From Rickettsiales bacterium (GTDB lineage: Bacteria > Pseudomonadota > Alphaproteobacteria > Rs-D84 > CACZYB01), in assembly GCA_031263095.1 (NCBI GenBank), contig JAISGI010000019.1:1-55832 (forward strand): a DNA stretch of 55,832 nucleotides, given 5' to 3'. Both the position numbers and the translations under genes were made by a program. Of the stretch, positions 15,572-23,409 are shown one piece after another. Position 1 is the stretch's first letter. Each line of letters opens with the position of its first letter. The notes under the pieces are model-generated. The model searched no databases. It worked only from the letters and a program-made list of their open reading frames with translations, and was not told the origin of the DNA.

Positions 15572-16954
15572 CTACACCTTGAGCTCGTAGAGCGAGGCGA
15601 AGCAGCCAGCACCGCCGGACTTGCCCGCAGCCTCTTGCCCCGGTGTGTTGTTCACTATTGCGGCATCGCCGTTTTTAAGCTCGTACTCGTCGGACTTTAT
15701 GCCGGTGCCTACGTCTATGCGGCCAGTATCGCTCTTGTCCAGAGTGTACTTGGTCTCGCTGGAAACCGCGAACACCTGGCTGTTCCAGTCGGAATCCGAG
15801 CACCACCCCTCCATCTTGTAGATTCCGGCGGGCACTTTCTTGGATACCTCCTTGGCCTCCGATGTGTCGAGAAGCTTCCACTTGGGTTCCTCGCCGACGC
15901 ACGCCTCGGCCTCTCCATAGGACAGGAACTTGTTCATGGAAAGGCAGGCGTCGCGGATAGAACCTCTGTGCTCGCCTTCGGCTTTGGCCAGCAGACGGTC
16001 CTTCTCCGCTTCGGCCTTCTCGAAGAACGCCTCGTCAAGCCCTTCGCGCTTCAGCTTGGCAGCGTCGCGCTCCGCCTGAAGCCCGGCGATGTGGGCAAGC
16101 CTGTCCGCCTCGGCCTGGTTTTCCGCCTCCTGCTCGAGAGCGTCCCTGTCGTTCTTGGCCTGGGCGATGTCGGACTTCAGCTTGTCGATCTGGACAAGCG
16201 CGTCCGCAGTGTCGGCGGCCTTGTCGGTCTTGGCTTTGGTGATGAGGATTCTGGCTTTCTCCATGAATACCGCGGTGTCGATGTCAAGCTGATCCGCGGC
16301 GTCGCGCGCTTTCTGCTCTTCCTTGACGCTCGACAGCTGGAACTTGGCTATCGAGGCGTTCGTGGCGGAAACGTCGGTCGCCGGGTCGGTGGCAAGCAGG
16401 GCCGCGGCCTCGGTATAGGCCTGGGATGCTTCGCCGCTGAACCCGTCGGCGGCATCGGCCGCTTCCTCTATCTTGTCGGCGGTCGCATCGGCAGTGTCGT
16501 ATGCGGCCTGCAAAATCTCCTTGTCCTTCTCGGTAAGGAATTGCTGGGAAAGCATGGGGCCAAGCCCGTCGACGCTCTTGCGCGCGTTGTCGGCATAGGC
16601 CCTTGTACGCTCGACCGAGGCTTCGATTGCCTCAAGCTCGGTCAAGGTGCTTGTCGTAGCGGCGGCGGCTTCGACACCCGCCGCTCCTGCACGACCCCCG
16701 TCGGCGGAACGTGCGGCGCCACGGCCACCTGCCCGGGCGGTTCCCGCTGCCCTCGCTCCGCGCCCGGTCGAGGCTGCGCGGGCCGAACCGCCCCTGCCCC
16801 TGGTCGTTGCGGCGGCGCGGGCCGAACCGCCCCTGCCCTTCGCAGAGCTTGCTGCGCGCGCGGGCTGTTTCTTTGTGCTCTTTTGCGGAGCCGCGTCGAT
16901 GGCCGAAGCCGCGACAAGCGCACCCGCGAAAAGTATTGCTGATAGTTTATTCAT
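15572..16954 (-). CDS. Secreted Ala/Arg-rich coiled-coil protein A
   Basis: A 460-aa exported protein. Signal peptide MNKLSAILFAGALVAASAIDA. Next is a basic low-complexity linker (about residues 23-95) of ARAA, RGRGG and GSARAA repeats, then a long charged alpha-helical region (about 100-330, heptad-like, rich in A, E, D, K and Q). A C-terminal domain follows, with four Cys and KVPAGIYKMEGWCSDSDWNS. The linker motif KKQPARAASSAKG is shared with the gene just upstream, so the two are paralogous in their N-terminal parts. AAAGGAG ribosome-binding site; 13 nt after that gene, so one operon. Probably envelope or surface located; function unknown. Confidence 0.83.
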   Translation of the reverse strand: MNKLSAILFAGALVAASAIDAAPQKSTKKQPARAASSAKGRGGSARAAATTRGRGGSARAASTGRGARAAGTARAGGRGAARSADGGRAGAAGVEAAAATTSTLTELEAIEASVERTRAYADNARKSVDGLGPMLSQQFLTEKDKEILQAAYDTADATADKIEEAADAADGFSGEASQAYTEAAALLATDPATDVSATNASIAKFQLSSVKEEQKARDAADQLDIDTAVFMEKARILITKAKTDKAADTADALVQIDKLKSDIAQAKNDRDALEQEAENQAEADRLAHIAGLQAERDAAKLKREGLDEAFFEKAEAEKDRLLAKAEGEHRGSIRDACLSMNKFLSYGEAEACVGEEPKWKLLDTSEAKEVSKKVPAGIYKMEGWCSDSDWNSQVFAVSSETKYTLDKSDTGRIDVGTGIKSDEYELKNGDAAIVNNTPGQEAAGKSGGAGCFASLYELKV

Positions 16955-16967
16955 TTCATTCTCTCCT

Positions 16968-18830
16968 TTACATGCGTTTCAGGGTTACCCAGCCGGGCAT
17001 TCCGCCGTTGCCGCTGCCCGAGCCGCCTTTGGCGCCCAGGCCGGAACCATACAGAACTTGGGCCACGGGGCCGGTCGCCTCGCCGGACTTCATCTCTTTA
17101 AGCGAGCCATCCGAGGGAACGCTTGAAACAGCCTCGACTATGCCCTGTGTGATGCCTTCGGTCGCCAAACCGGCGATAGCTCCTCCGGCTGCTCCAATTC
17201 CAGCAGTTATGGCAACGTTGGCGGCAACAATTGCACCGGTACCAGAAATAACACCCCAACCGCCGGCGCTTGCAAGACCTAATACCCCAATACCGGCAGG
17301 AGCGAATAGAACGGTTGCGGCGACGCCCGCGACTGCAACCAAAGGAGTGATTATGTCGGTCCAGCTGAATCCATTTCCGCCGCCACCTCCGCCGCCATAG
17401 GCGCCGAATCCGCCGAAGCCCTCGATCTCGGTTCCGTCGGCAAGCGTAAGCCCGAACGCCGAATATCCGCCGCCCGCGCCGCTTCCGCCTTTGCCGAAGC
17501 ATCCGGCGTTGCTGCCTCCGCCGCCCGCTGCGCCAAGCGTGCGGGTGTATTTATATTTGAGCGGGTTCTTCAGGTCTTTCTTGCCGTCCTCGCCGATTCT
17601 ATAGGTCGGCAGGCTGAACCACACGCGGGAAATGTCCGCGCGTCCGCCCGAGGCGCCGTCGCGCTTGGTCCATGCGCATTTATAGCGCCCGCCTCCGCCT
17701 CCTCCTCCGCCTGATACTTCAAGATAATAGAGTCCGCCAACAATCTCGCCCGTGCTGCCAAGCTCGATTGGCCCGGTCGGCATCGAGCTTTCGACTTTCG
17801 CGATAAGCGCTTCGATTTCCTTGTTGCGCTTGTCGGCAAGCTCGTCCGCCGCGGCGTCCTCCTTGCGATAGTCGAAGTCCTTGACCTGGTTCTCGCGCCC
17901 GATTTCTATGGTTTCCATCTGGGTTTTAAGGTCGCGGTACTTCGCCGACTGTTTCAAGGGGTCTTTCTCCTCGGAATCTTTGGCGTATGTCGGAATGGCT
18001 ACAAGCTGCCTGTCGAGCTTCGCAAGCTGGGTGCTGTAGTCGTCCAGAACCGCGGCAAGCGACTTCGCCCTCGCGCTCGGCGTCGCGGCCATATAGGCAT
18101 CGTATGCCGTGCGGAAGTCGGCGTACCCGTCCGCCTCTCCAGTGGGCGTAAGCTTTGCGGGCGGAGTGTATTTGACCCCGGTTTCATCCTCGAACAGCTC
18201 GTACATCCCGGCTATGCCCTCGATTTTAAGCGTTTCCGCGTCAAGCTCTTTCTGAACCTTGTCGACTTCCGCCTGATTCTTGCCGTCCTTGGCTGCCTGC
18301 ATCTGGGAGCGCAGTTCGCCTAGCCTTCCCCCTGTCCTCTCGCCGGTAAGCTCGTCTTCTTCTCCTGCAAGGTTGGTAAGATGGGTAGAGAGTTTGTCCC
18401 TCTCGGCCGCGGCCTTGTCTGCGTCTTTGGTAAGCGATTCGGCCTCAACGTACATCTCGATGTCCGCACGCGCCTTGGCAAGTGCAGCCTGAAGCTTGGC
18501 GGCTTTGTCTTCCGCCGTGGATGTCGACACCGCCGCGGTCGCTACACCCGGAGCTCCGGCCAAGGGTATGGCCTCCTCGGTTTGAGCAGCACCCCTGCCC
18601 GCCCCGCGCGAGGCGCCCCTTGTAGCGCTGCCGCCGCGCGTTCCTGCCGCCCGGGCCGAGCCAGCGCCCTTGCCCTTGACCGCAGCGCGCGCAGATTTGG
18701 CGCCACCCTTTGCCGAGCTTGCCGCCCGCGCCGGTTGTTTTTTGTTGTTGTTCTTTTTGGGCGGAGGCGCCGAAACGACCGAAGTCGCCGCGACGATAAG
18801 CCCTAAAAGCAATGCAAGTTGTTTTTTCAT
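16968..18830 (-). CDS. Secreted Ala/Arg- and Gly-rich coiled-coil protein B
   Basis: A 620-aa exported protein. Signal peptide MKKQLALLLGLIVAATSVVSA. A basic linker with KKQPARAASSAKG and GSARAAG repeats follows (22-85), then a long helical region (about 100-345). A Gly-rich domain (about 355-480) has runs of seven to eight Gly around RYKCAWTKRDG, NAGCFGKGGSGAGGGYSAFG and GGFGAYGGGGGGG. A hydrophobic stretch near 485-560 (ITPLVAVAGVAATVLFAPAG, ITAGIGAAGGAIAGLA) may insert in a membrane. Upstream AGGAG ribosome-binding site; co-transcribed with its partner downstream. Likely an adhesin or envelope structural protein; not identified. Confidence 0.83.
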   Translation of the reverse strand: MKKQLALLLGLIVAATSVVSAPPPKKNNNKKQPARAASSAKGGAKSARAAVKGKGAGSARAAGTRGGSATRGASRGAGRGAAQTEEAIPLAGAPGVATAAVSTSTAEDKAAKLQAALAKARADIEMYVEAESLTKDADKAAAERDKLSTHLTNLAGEEDELTGERTGGRLGELRSQMQAAKDGKNQAEVDKVQKELDAETLKIEGIAGMYELFEDETGVKYTPPAKLTPTGEADGYADFRTAYDAYMAATPSARAKSLAAVLDDYSTQLAKLDRQLVAIPTYAKDSEEKDPLKQSAKYRDLKTQMETIEIGRENQVKDFDYRKEDAAADELADKRNKEIEALIAKVESSMPTGPIELGSTGEIVGGLYYLEVSGGGGGGGGRYKCAWTKRDGASGGRADISRVWFSLPTYRIGEDGKKDLKNPLKYKYTRTLGAAGGGGSNAGCFGKGGSGAGGGYSAFGLTLADGTEIEGFGGFGAYGGGGGGGNGFSWTDIITPLVAVAGVAATVLFAPAGIGVLGLASAGGWGVISGTGAIVAANVAITAGIGAAGGAIAGLATEGITQGIVEAVSSVPSDGSLKEMKSGEATGPVAQVLYGSGLGAKGGSGSGNGGMPGWVTLKRM

Positions 18831-19014
18831 TTTTTCTCCTTCCTTCCATCCGCCGATTCGGAAAACCTCTCAATAAACGGACGAATATTTGAAACGGTTC
18901 CTAGGAATAAAAATGTTGCGGGAAATTCCGCCCGGAATAAGGAAATTTTTTGCCCACAAGTAGTTGAATTTACTTGCTTACCCCCCCCCTATATTGCTTT
19001 TGGCAGTATTTTTC
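18831..19014. other. Divergent intergenic region with a C9/G9 tract
   Basis: No gene seen. It holds the ribosome-binding site of the minus-strand secreted protein, a 6-2-6 palindrome ATTCCG-CC-CGGAAT (18925-18938), and a nine-C tract on the plus strand (18981-18989). TTGAAT (18964-18969) and TATATT (18990-18995) flank that tract with a 20-bp spacer; losing two or three C would give 17-18 bp. Which gene this would serve is unclear. Confidence 0.5.
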
Positions 19015-19082
19015 CTATTGAATTGTTTTCAGATTGTGATATATTTTCAATTAAACGTCCGTTTAATTTTATGCTATCATTA
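19015..19082 (+). repeat. Direct repeat, left copy (recombinase island)
   Basis: About 88% identical, with one 2-nt gap, to 20434-20499. It contains TTGAAT (19018-19023), 16 bp, TATATT (19040-19045), and a perfect 9-2-9 inverted repeat at 19049-19068. It probably serves as recombinase promoter and as att/res site. Confidence 0.75.
19049..19068. promoter_or_regulatory. 9-2-9 palindrome, putative crossover site or operator
   Basis: AATTAAACG-TC-CGTTTAATT is perfect on both arms with a non-palindromic TC centre, the geometry expected for a serine-recombinase crossover with a 2-bp stagger. The right-hand repeat keeps ACGTCC but has degenerate arms. Confidence 0.55.
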
Positions 19083-19120
19083 TAGTTGCAGACCAAGGGA
19101 ACATCTGGTAGGAGAATAGA

Positions 19121-19726
19121 ATGATAGTGGCCTATGAGCGCATATCCAAGAATACCGAGCACCTCGAAAACCAGAGGCACCTCATAATGCGCTATACCGC
19201 CGAGAACAGCATAATTATAGACAAGTGGGTATCCGAGGTCAAATGCGGCGCCGCCCCGCTCGAGGGCAGACGCCTGAACCAGGTCCTGCGGCGCATAAAG
19301 CGGGACGACATAAAGCTTATCGTCGTGGCCGAACTCTCCCGCCTCGGCCGCTCGCTATACCAGGTCATGGGCATAATCGACAAGGTGCTCTCCTCCGGCT
19401 GTGCCCTGTGGATAGCCAAGGAAGACCACAAGCTCGACACCGGCACAATCTCCCAGATGCAGTGCTTTGCATGGAGCCTGTCCGCACAGATAGAGCGCGA
19501 GCTTATCTCCTCGCGCACCAAGGCCGCCCTCGCAAGATTGAAGGCCGAGGGCAAAAAGCTTGGCCGGCCCGTTGGCTCGCGCACGGCGTTCCGGCGCCTC
19601 GACGGCAAGCGCGAGCATATCCTCTCCCTGCTCTCCGGCGGCATGGCGAAATCCACACTCGCCAAACGGCTAAGGATAAGCGTCCCGACCCTCTATCGCT
19701 TTCTCTCTGAATATGAACATGCGTGA
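19121..19726 (+). CDS. Serine site-specific recombinase (resolvase/invertase family)
   Basis: A 201-aa protein of the small serine recombinase class. The nucleophilic Ser is in YERISKNTEHLENQ (Ser9). The conserved catalytic block is IVVAELSRLGRSLYQVM (about residues 66-82), and FAWSLSAQIERELISSRTKAAL is the long dimer helix. A C-terminal helix-turn-helix (GGMAKSTLAKRLRISVPTLY) binds DNA. Family members resolve directly repeated or invert oppositely oriented sites. The 68-bp direct repeats on either side suggest excision of the island. Ribosome-binding site TAGGAG. Confidence 0.93.
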   Translation: MIVAYERISKNTEHLENQRHLIMRYTAENSIIIDKWVSEVKCGAAPLEGRRLNQVLRRIKRDDIKLIVVAELSRLGRSLYQVMGIIDKVLSSGCALWIAKEDHKLDTGTISQMQCFAWSLSAQIERELISSRTKAALARLKAEGKKLGRPVGSRTAFRRLDGKREHILSLLSGGMAKSTLAKRLRISVPTLYRFLSEYEHA

Positions 19727-19760
19727 ATAAGAATCTTGCATTTTTATTTATAATTTTCTA

Positions 19761-19789
19761 TTGTAATTCTTACTCTCAAAAGCTATAAT
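19761..19789 (+). promoter_or_regulatory. Promoter of the structured RNA
   Basis: TTGTAA (19761-19766), 17-bp spacer, TATAAT (19784-19789). The predicted start, near 19796, coincides with the 5' end of the long paired structure. Confidence 0.75.
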
Positions 19790-19795
19790 ATATTT

Positions 19796-19976
19796 GTACC
19801 TAAATAGGTACGGGGCTAATTTGTAAGGCCCTCTTGTTTGCAGTGCGATGTGCACTGAGATTCACATCCCCAATACTTGGGGAGGCTTCGGTGTATGTTC
19901 AAGGGATTTATCCCTAAAGACTGGAGCGAGTCTTTCAAACAAGAGATTCTTACAAACTCCCCGACTTTTTTAGGTG
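19796..19976 (+). ncRNA. Large structured RNA of unknown family
   Basis: About 180 nt that fold on paper into one closed multi-branched structure. Outer pairings in register: ACCTAAA (19798-19804) with TTTAGGT (19969-19975); CGGGG (19811-19815) with CCCCG (19959-19963); TTTGTAAG (19820-19827) with CTTACAAA (19949-19956); CTCTTGTTTG (19831-19840) with CAAACAAGAG (19936-19945). Inside are four hairpins: CAGTGC/GCACTG (19841-19857), CCCCAA/TTGGGG (19868-19882), AGGGA/TCCCT (19902-19915) and AAAGACT/AGTCTTT (19916-19935). It is either a stand-alone RNA or the 5' leader of the gene at 20005. I recognise no known family. Confidence 0.75.
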
Positions 19977-20004
19977 CCAACTTAAACTTAAAAAAGGAGT
20001 AATC

Positions 20005-20376
20005 ATGAAAAAAGTATTATCAACCTGTTTATTGGCCTTGACGCTTTCGTCAGGCGCAGGCGCGGCCGTGAACTGCCGCAATACAACCAGTACAAAAAAA
20101 TTGGAGGGCCAGCTGAACCAGTTTACCAAAATTTGCGGGGTGATTGTCGATCATGATTATGCTGGCAAATATGTGCCGGATACCGTAATCGGATGCATAT
20201 ACGATGTCCTGAAACCATGCCATGTCAAGGGCAGGAACATAAATATGGTTTACGATTGGATGATTGGAACCGGAGGCACTTCTTGGAGCGGTCCGGTCGA
20301 CAGCACATGCGTGGACAAATTGTATACGACTTCCAAAGTTGCGGATGCCATAGTGAATTGCGGCAAGAAAAAATAA
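20005..20376 (+). CDS. Small secreted six-cysteine protein
   Basis: A 123-aa exported protein not recognised. Signal peptide MKKVLSTCLLALTLSSGAGA. The mature part of about 100 residues has six Cys (NCRN, KICG, GCIY, PCHV, STCV, NCGK), which could form three disulfides, and a conserved-looking YDWMIGTGGTSWSGP segment. Base use is more AT-rich than in neighbouring core genes, pointing to transfer. AAAAGGAG ribosome-binding site; it directly follows the structured RNA and is followed by a strong terminator. Together with the recombinase it makes up the island cargo. Confidence 0.82.
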   Translation: MKKVLSTCLLALTLSSGAGAAVNCRNTTSTKKLEGQLNQFTKICGVIVDHDYAGKYVPDTVIGCIYDVLKPCHVKGRNINMVYDWMIGTGGTSWSGPVDSTCVDKLYTTSKVADAIVNCGKKK

Positions 20377-20392
20377 CGCGGCATGGATAAAG

Positions 20393-20434
20393 GAAAACGC
20401 TCTGTAGCCACATTTAGGTGGGCAGAGCGTTTTC
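20393..20434. terminator. Bidirectional terminator at the island's right end
   Basis: GAAAACGCTCTG (20393-20404) pairs perfectly with CAGAGCGTTTTC (20423-20434). An inner CCAC/GTGG extends the stem. It isolates the island from terC. Confidence 0.9.
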
Positions 20435-20499
20435 TATTGAATTGTTTTCATATTGTGATATATTTTCAAGAACGTCCATTTGATTTTATGCTGTCATTA
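20434..20499 (+). repeat. Direct repeat, right copy (upstream of terC)
   Basis: Second copy of the 19015-19082 repeat, in the same orientation. It keeps TTGAAT (20437-20442), 16 bp, TATATT (20459-20464), so it also supplies the likely terC promoter. Confidence 0.75.
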
Positions 20500-20539
20500 C
20501 GGGAAGGCGCAGGGACAAGCTTGAAAGGAAATTTTCAAA

Positions 20540-21508
20540 ATGCAGTCTTACTCGATAACCGACGTCCTCGGCTTCTCCCTGATAGTGGCGCTCTGCCTCG
20601 CCATCGACCTGTTCGCGCACAAGAGGGACAAGGAGCCATCCGCGAAATCCGCCGCCGCCTGGACCCTGTTCTGGATAGCGGTGTCGCTCGCGTTCGCTAT
20701 GTATATAAGGCACACCCGCGGCGCGCCTGACGCCTACGCATTCCTTGCCGGATACGTGCTTGAAAAGACCCTCTCAATAGATAATATATTCGTCATCATG
20801 GCCATATTCGCAAGCTTCGATATACCGGCAAAGCTCCAACATAGAGTCTTGTACTACGGAATATTGGGCGCGCTGGTACTAAGGCTTGTGTTCGTCGCAG
20901 CAGGAGGAGCGTTCGTAGAGGCCATGGGCGGCACCGCGCTCGCCGTCTTCGGCCTGTTCATACTCTGGTCGGCGGTAAAGATGATGGAGGCCGCCGGAAT
21001 CTGGTTCCTCGCCTGGTCGGTGTTCAAGAAAGAGCAAAAACCGCAGGAGCAGGACTTCAAGAACCACTGGTCGCAAAGGTTTTTCAAACGCCTGTTCCCC
21101 ATAACGCCGAAACTTGAAGGACATAGGTTCTTCATAGGCAAGGCCGCGACACCACTGTTTTTGTGCCTGCTTACGATAGAGTTCGCGGACATTATGTTCG
21201 CCTTCGACAGCATTCCGGCCGTCATAGCCGTAACCGAAAAGCCGTTCCTGATATACACAAGCAACGTCTTCGCGATATTGGGCATGAGGTCGCTGTACTT
21301 CTGCCTTGCCGCGGCCAAACGCTCGCTTGTCCATTTGGAAAAGGCGGTCGTGGCGATACTGTTTTTCATAGGCTTGAAAATGCTTGCCGAAGTGTTCTTC
21401 AAGGCTCACGTTTCGCCGGGCGCCTCGCTTGCCGTGATATTTTCCATGGTCGCCGCGGGTGTCGCCGCCTCGCTCATCTGGCCGGGAAAGAAAAGCGAAA
21501 ATGCCTAG
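20540..21508 (+). CDS. TerC/Alx-family membrane protein
   Basis: A 322-aa polytopic inner-membrane protein with about nine hydrophobic segments. The family signatures YVLEKTLSIDNIFVIMAIFA (about residues 73-92) and IEFADIMFAFDSIPAVIAVT (about 213-232) carry the conserved acidic residues thought to handle metal ions. Alx/TerC proteins are linked to manganese export and tellurite resistance. AAAGGA ribosome-binding site. Its promoter lies in the right direct repeat, so excision or insertion of the adjacent island could alter its expression. No yybP-ykoY-like leader is seen. Confidence 0.9.
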   Translation: MQSYSITDVLGFSLIVALCLAIDLFAHKRDKEPSAKSAAAWTLFWIAVSLAFAMYIRHTRGAPDAYAFLAGYVLEKTLSIDNIFVIMAIFASFDIPAKLQHRVLYYGILGALVLRLVFVAAGGAFVEAMGGTALAVFGLFILWSAVKMMEAAGIWFLAWSVFKKEQKPQEQDFKNHWSQRFFKRLFPITPKLEGHRFFIGKAATPLFLCLLTIEFADIMFAFDSIPAVIAVTEKPFLIYTSNVFAILGMRSLYFCLAAAKRSLVHLEKAVVAILFFIGLKMLAEVFFKAHVSPGASLAVIFSMVAAGVAASLIWPGKKSENA

Positions 21509-22443
21509 CGCCCGCCACGCTCGGAAATTACGCGCGCCTGACGCTTGAGGGCAAGCACCGCCTCCGCGACCTTGACGGAATCGCTCTCGTCCTCCGGACG
21601 CGCGGCAAGCGCCTCTATAATCGCGTCCGGATTGTGGGTCAAGAGGAGTATCTGCTCCTCAAGCAGAAGCTTGTTCACGACGCTTTTCTCGTTCCCTTTT
21701 GAATAGCCTGGCATGCCTTGCAGCCTTTTGCCAATCTCGACCACGCTGCCGTCCGCGCGCCTGTTGTAAAGCTGCCCTCCGACTGCCCGCGGCTTGGAGA
21801 AAAGGTCGTCCTTATAGATGACCAAATCGCCGGCCGCAAGCGAAAGCGGGGAACGCCGCCCGATGGTCTTTCCGTCCTCAAGAACGATTGCCGCCGGCGC
21901 CACGGACTTGACATAACTCTCGCGGTCTGCTTCGTGCATGCTTACATTCGCGATAGGCAGGACGAAAGCCTCTATAATTCCGCCTACTATCGCTACTAAG
22001 ACGATGGTCTCTAGGTTGTGGTTGAAAAACTTCACTATCCCTTCGCCCGCCTCGCCAAGTTTGGCAAGCACGGGATTGAGCCTCTTTTTCTTGGGCAGGA
22101 ATTCGCCCAGCCTCTCGGCCATAGGGCGCGACTGCTCGGCAAGCGCGAACTGCGAAAGCTTTATGTCCGCGCCGTCCCTGTACCCCTGGAACTTGTTCCA
22201 ATGGTCGGCATGCGCGTCAAGCTTTTTCGATATGACGGAAAGTCGCCCTATGGCCTCCTTCACCGCCTCCCTGTTCTTGCCCCCCCCCGCAAGTAGTTGC
22301 GGCAGACGCGAGGCTATCTGCACCGCCTCGGACTTTTCGGAATCGGAGAGGACGGGCTTCCCGTCCGCATCACACACGCCGAGCACGTCGCCGAAGTCGT
22401 CTATCGTCCGCTCTATCGAGACTTTTTTAATTATCTTTTTCAT
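21505..22443 (-). CDS. Hypothetical membrane protein with an internal G9 tract
   Basis: A 312-aa protein not recognised. The N-terminal 150 residues are charged and helical. One membrane segment lies near residues 140-165 (LETIVLVAIVGGIIEAFVLP). The rest (AIVLEDGKTIGRRSPLSLAAGDLVIYKDD) resembles an export-side beta domain followed by a helical tail. Codons 52-55 (Ala-Gly-Gly-Gly) are written as a run of nine G (plus-strand C at 22280-22288); gain or loss of one base would truncate the protein after about 55 residues. Its ATG overlaps the upstream gene's stop (ATGA), so it depends on the same G9 promoter. Confidence 0.78.
   Translation of the reverse strand: MKKIIKKVSIERTIDDFGDVLGVCDADGKPVLSDSEKSEAVQIASRLPQLLAGGGKNREAVKEAIGRLSVISKKLDAHADHWNKFQGYRDGADIKLSQFALAEQSRPMAERLGEFLPKKKRLNPVLAKLGEAGEGIVKFFNHNLETIVLVAIVGGIIEAFVLPIANVSMHEADRESYVKSVAPAAIVLEDGKTIGRRSPLSLAAGDLVIYKDDLFSKPRAVGGQLYNRRADGSVVEIGKRLQGMPGYSKGNEKSVVNKLLLEEQILLLTHNPDAIIEALAARPEDESDSVKVAEAVLALKRQARVISERGGR
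22280..22288 (-). repeat. Intragenic G9 homopolymer
   Basis: Nine G on the coding strand within codons 52-55 of the membrane protein gene. The nine-base count keeps the frame open. Confidence 0.85.
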
Positions 22444-23402
22444 CTTGTCTTCCTTGCGTTCAAGGCCGCCCTGCGTGCCTTTTCAACATCGCCGAATTTA
22501 TGCTCGTCCCAGATATTATCGACCACGTACCGCCCGCCGTTGCCGATGTGCAGTCCAAGCGTCTTGTTGACATAGCTTTTCCCGCGCCCGGTCATGAATT
22601 CGGCATAAGTTGTCGCGTCCTTGAACAGCTCGGCGACCTGGGCGAACCCGACCGTCGCCTCCTGTGTGAACATAAGTGTGCGCCCGGACTCTTCAAGCCG
22701 TCGCCTCTCCTCGTTGACGGAAATGCCGTCGGTCGTGGCCAAAAAGGCAATCCTCGCCGCAAGACGATTCGCACGCGCCAAGCGAAGCTCCTCGGGCGCA
22801 AGAACCCTCGCCTCGTCCTGTATGTCGAGGTAGAAAGGCATGTGCGACAGGTCTTGCGCAAGCTCCATGAACGACGGCGCGAACCGCTTCATTGTTATGG
22901 AAATAGGAGGGATTATATGCCCCTTGGCAATGTCCGCGACATCATAGCCCGGCCCGACCATCTCGATTGAGATCTCATCCTTGCTGACAAAGCATATGGT
23001 CGCCGCGCCCGAACGCTCCGTACGGAAATTGTCGAACGCGAACAGCGACGGCGCCCACCCCTCGGCGAACGCCCGCTCCGCAAGGCTCCGTATCTCCGCC
23101 ACTCCCTTGAGGTCAAGATGACCGGAACTGTACTTTTGAGGAGGCAGATAGGGGTGGTCGTATCGCATCGACGCGCCCACGGCACCATTAGCACGCGCCT
23201 TCTGCCCGAACGTGAAGATTTTAAGCGCCAAGCCAAGCTTGCCGTCCCGCGGATCCAGCAGCAACGCATCATTCGTCGGCAGCCCGGTCTGGTACAGCTC
23301 GACCGCGCCGTTCCACTTGAGGAAATTCGATTTTTTAAGCGACTCAAGCACGGCGGAATCCGCAGGATTGAATTCCGATAGCGCTTTGGAATGTATTTTC
23401 AT
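22440..23402 (-). CDS. Hypothetical protein under a G9 promoter
   Basis: A 320-aa soluble protein not recognised, starting MKIHSKALSEFNPADSAVLE. It contains mixed alpha/beta regions and a helical Arg-rich stretch (LRLARANRLAARIAFLATTD). I see no signal peptide. ATG 23402 is used; an in-frame TTG at 23411 lies in the -10 box. The ATG is 7 nt after the -10, so the message is probably leaderless. It is coupled by a 4-nt overlap to the membrane protein gene downstream; the pair may act together. Confidence 0.78.
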   Translation of the reverse strand: MKIHSKALSEFNPADSAVLESLKKSNFLKWNGAVELYQTGLPTNDALLLDPRDGKLGLALKIFTFGQKARANGAVGASMRYDHPYLPPQKYSSGHLDLKGVAEIRSLAERAFAEGWAPSLFAFDNFRTERSGAATICFVSKDEISIEMVGPGYDVADIAKGHIIPPISITMKRFAPSFMELAQDLSHMPFYLDIQDEARVLAPEELRLARANRLAARIAFLATTDGISVNEERRRLEESGRTLMFTQEATVGFAQVAELFKDATTYAEFMTGRGKSYVNKTLGLHIGNGGRYVVDNIWDEHKFGDVEKARRAALNARKTR

Positions 23403-23409
23403 ACTGGAC

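Noticed and set aside
19796-19976. T-box, 6S RNA, yybP-ykoY or omega-RNA of an IS607-type element
   Set aside because: No T-box sequence or specifier loop, no 6S-type central bubble in a single long rod, no Mn-riboswitch motifs, and no TnpB gene; the recombinase lacks the MerR-like N-terminal domain of IS607 TnpA.
20383-20730. Open frame overlapping the right direct repeat and the start of terC
   Set aside because: It runs through a terminator hairpin and the terC promoter and is in another frame of terC; composition is non-coding.
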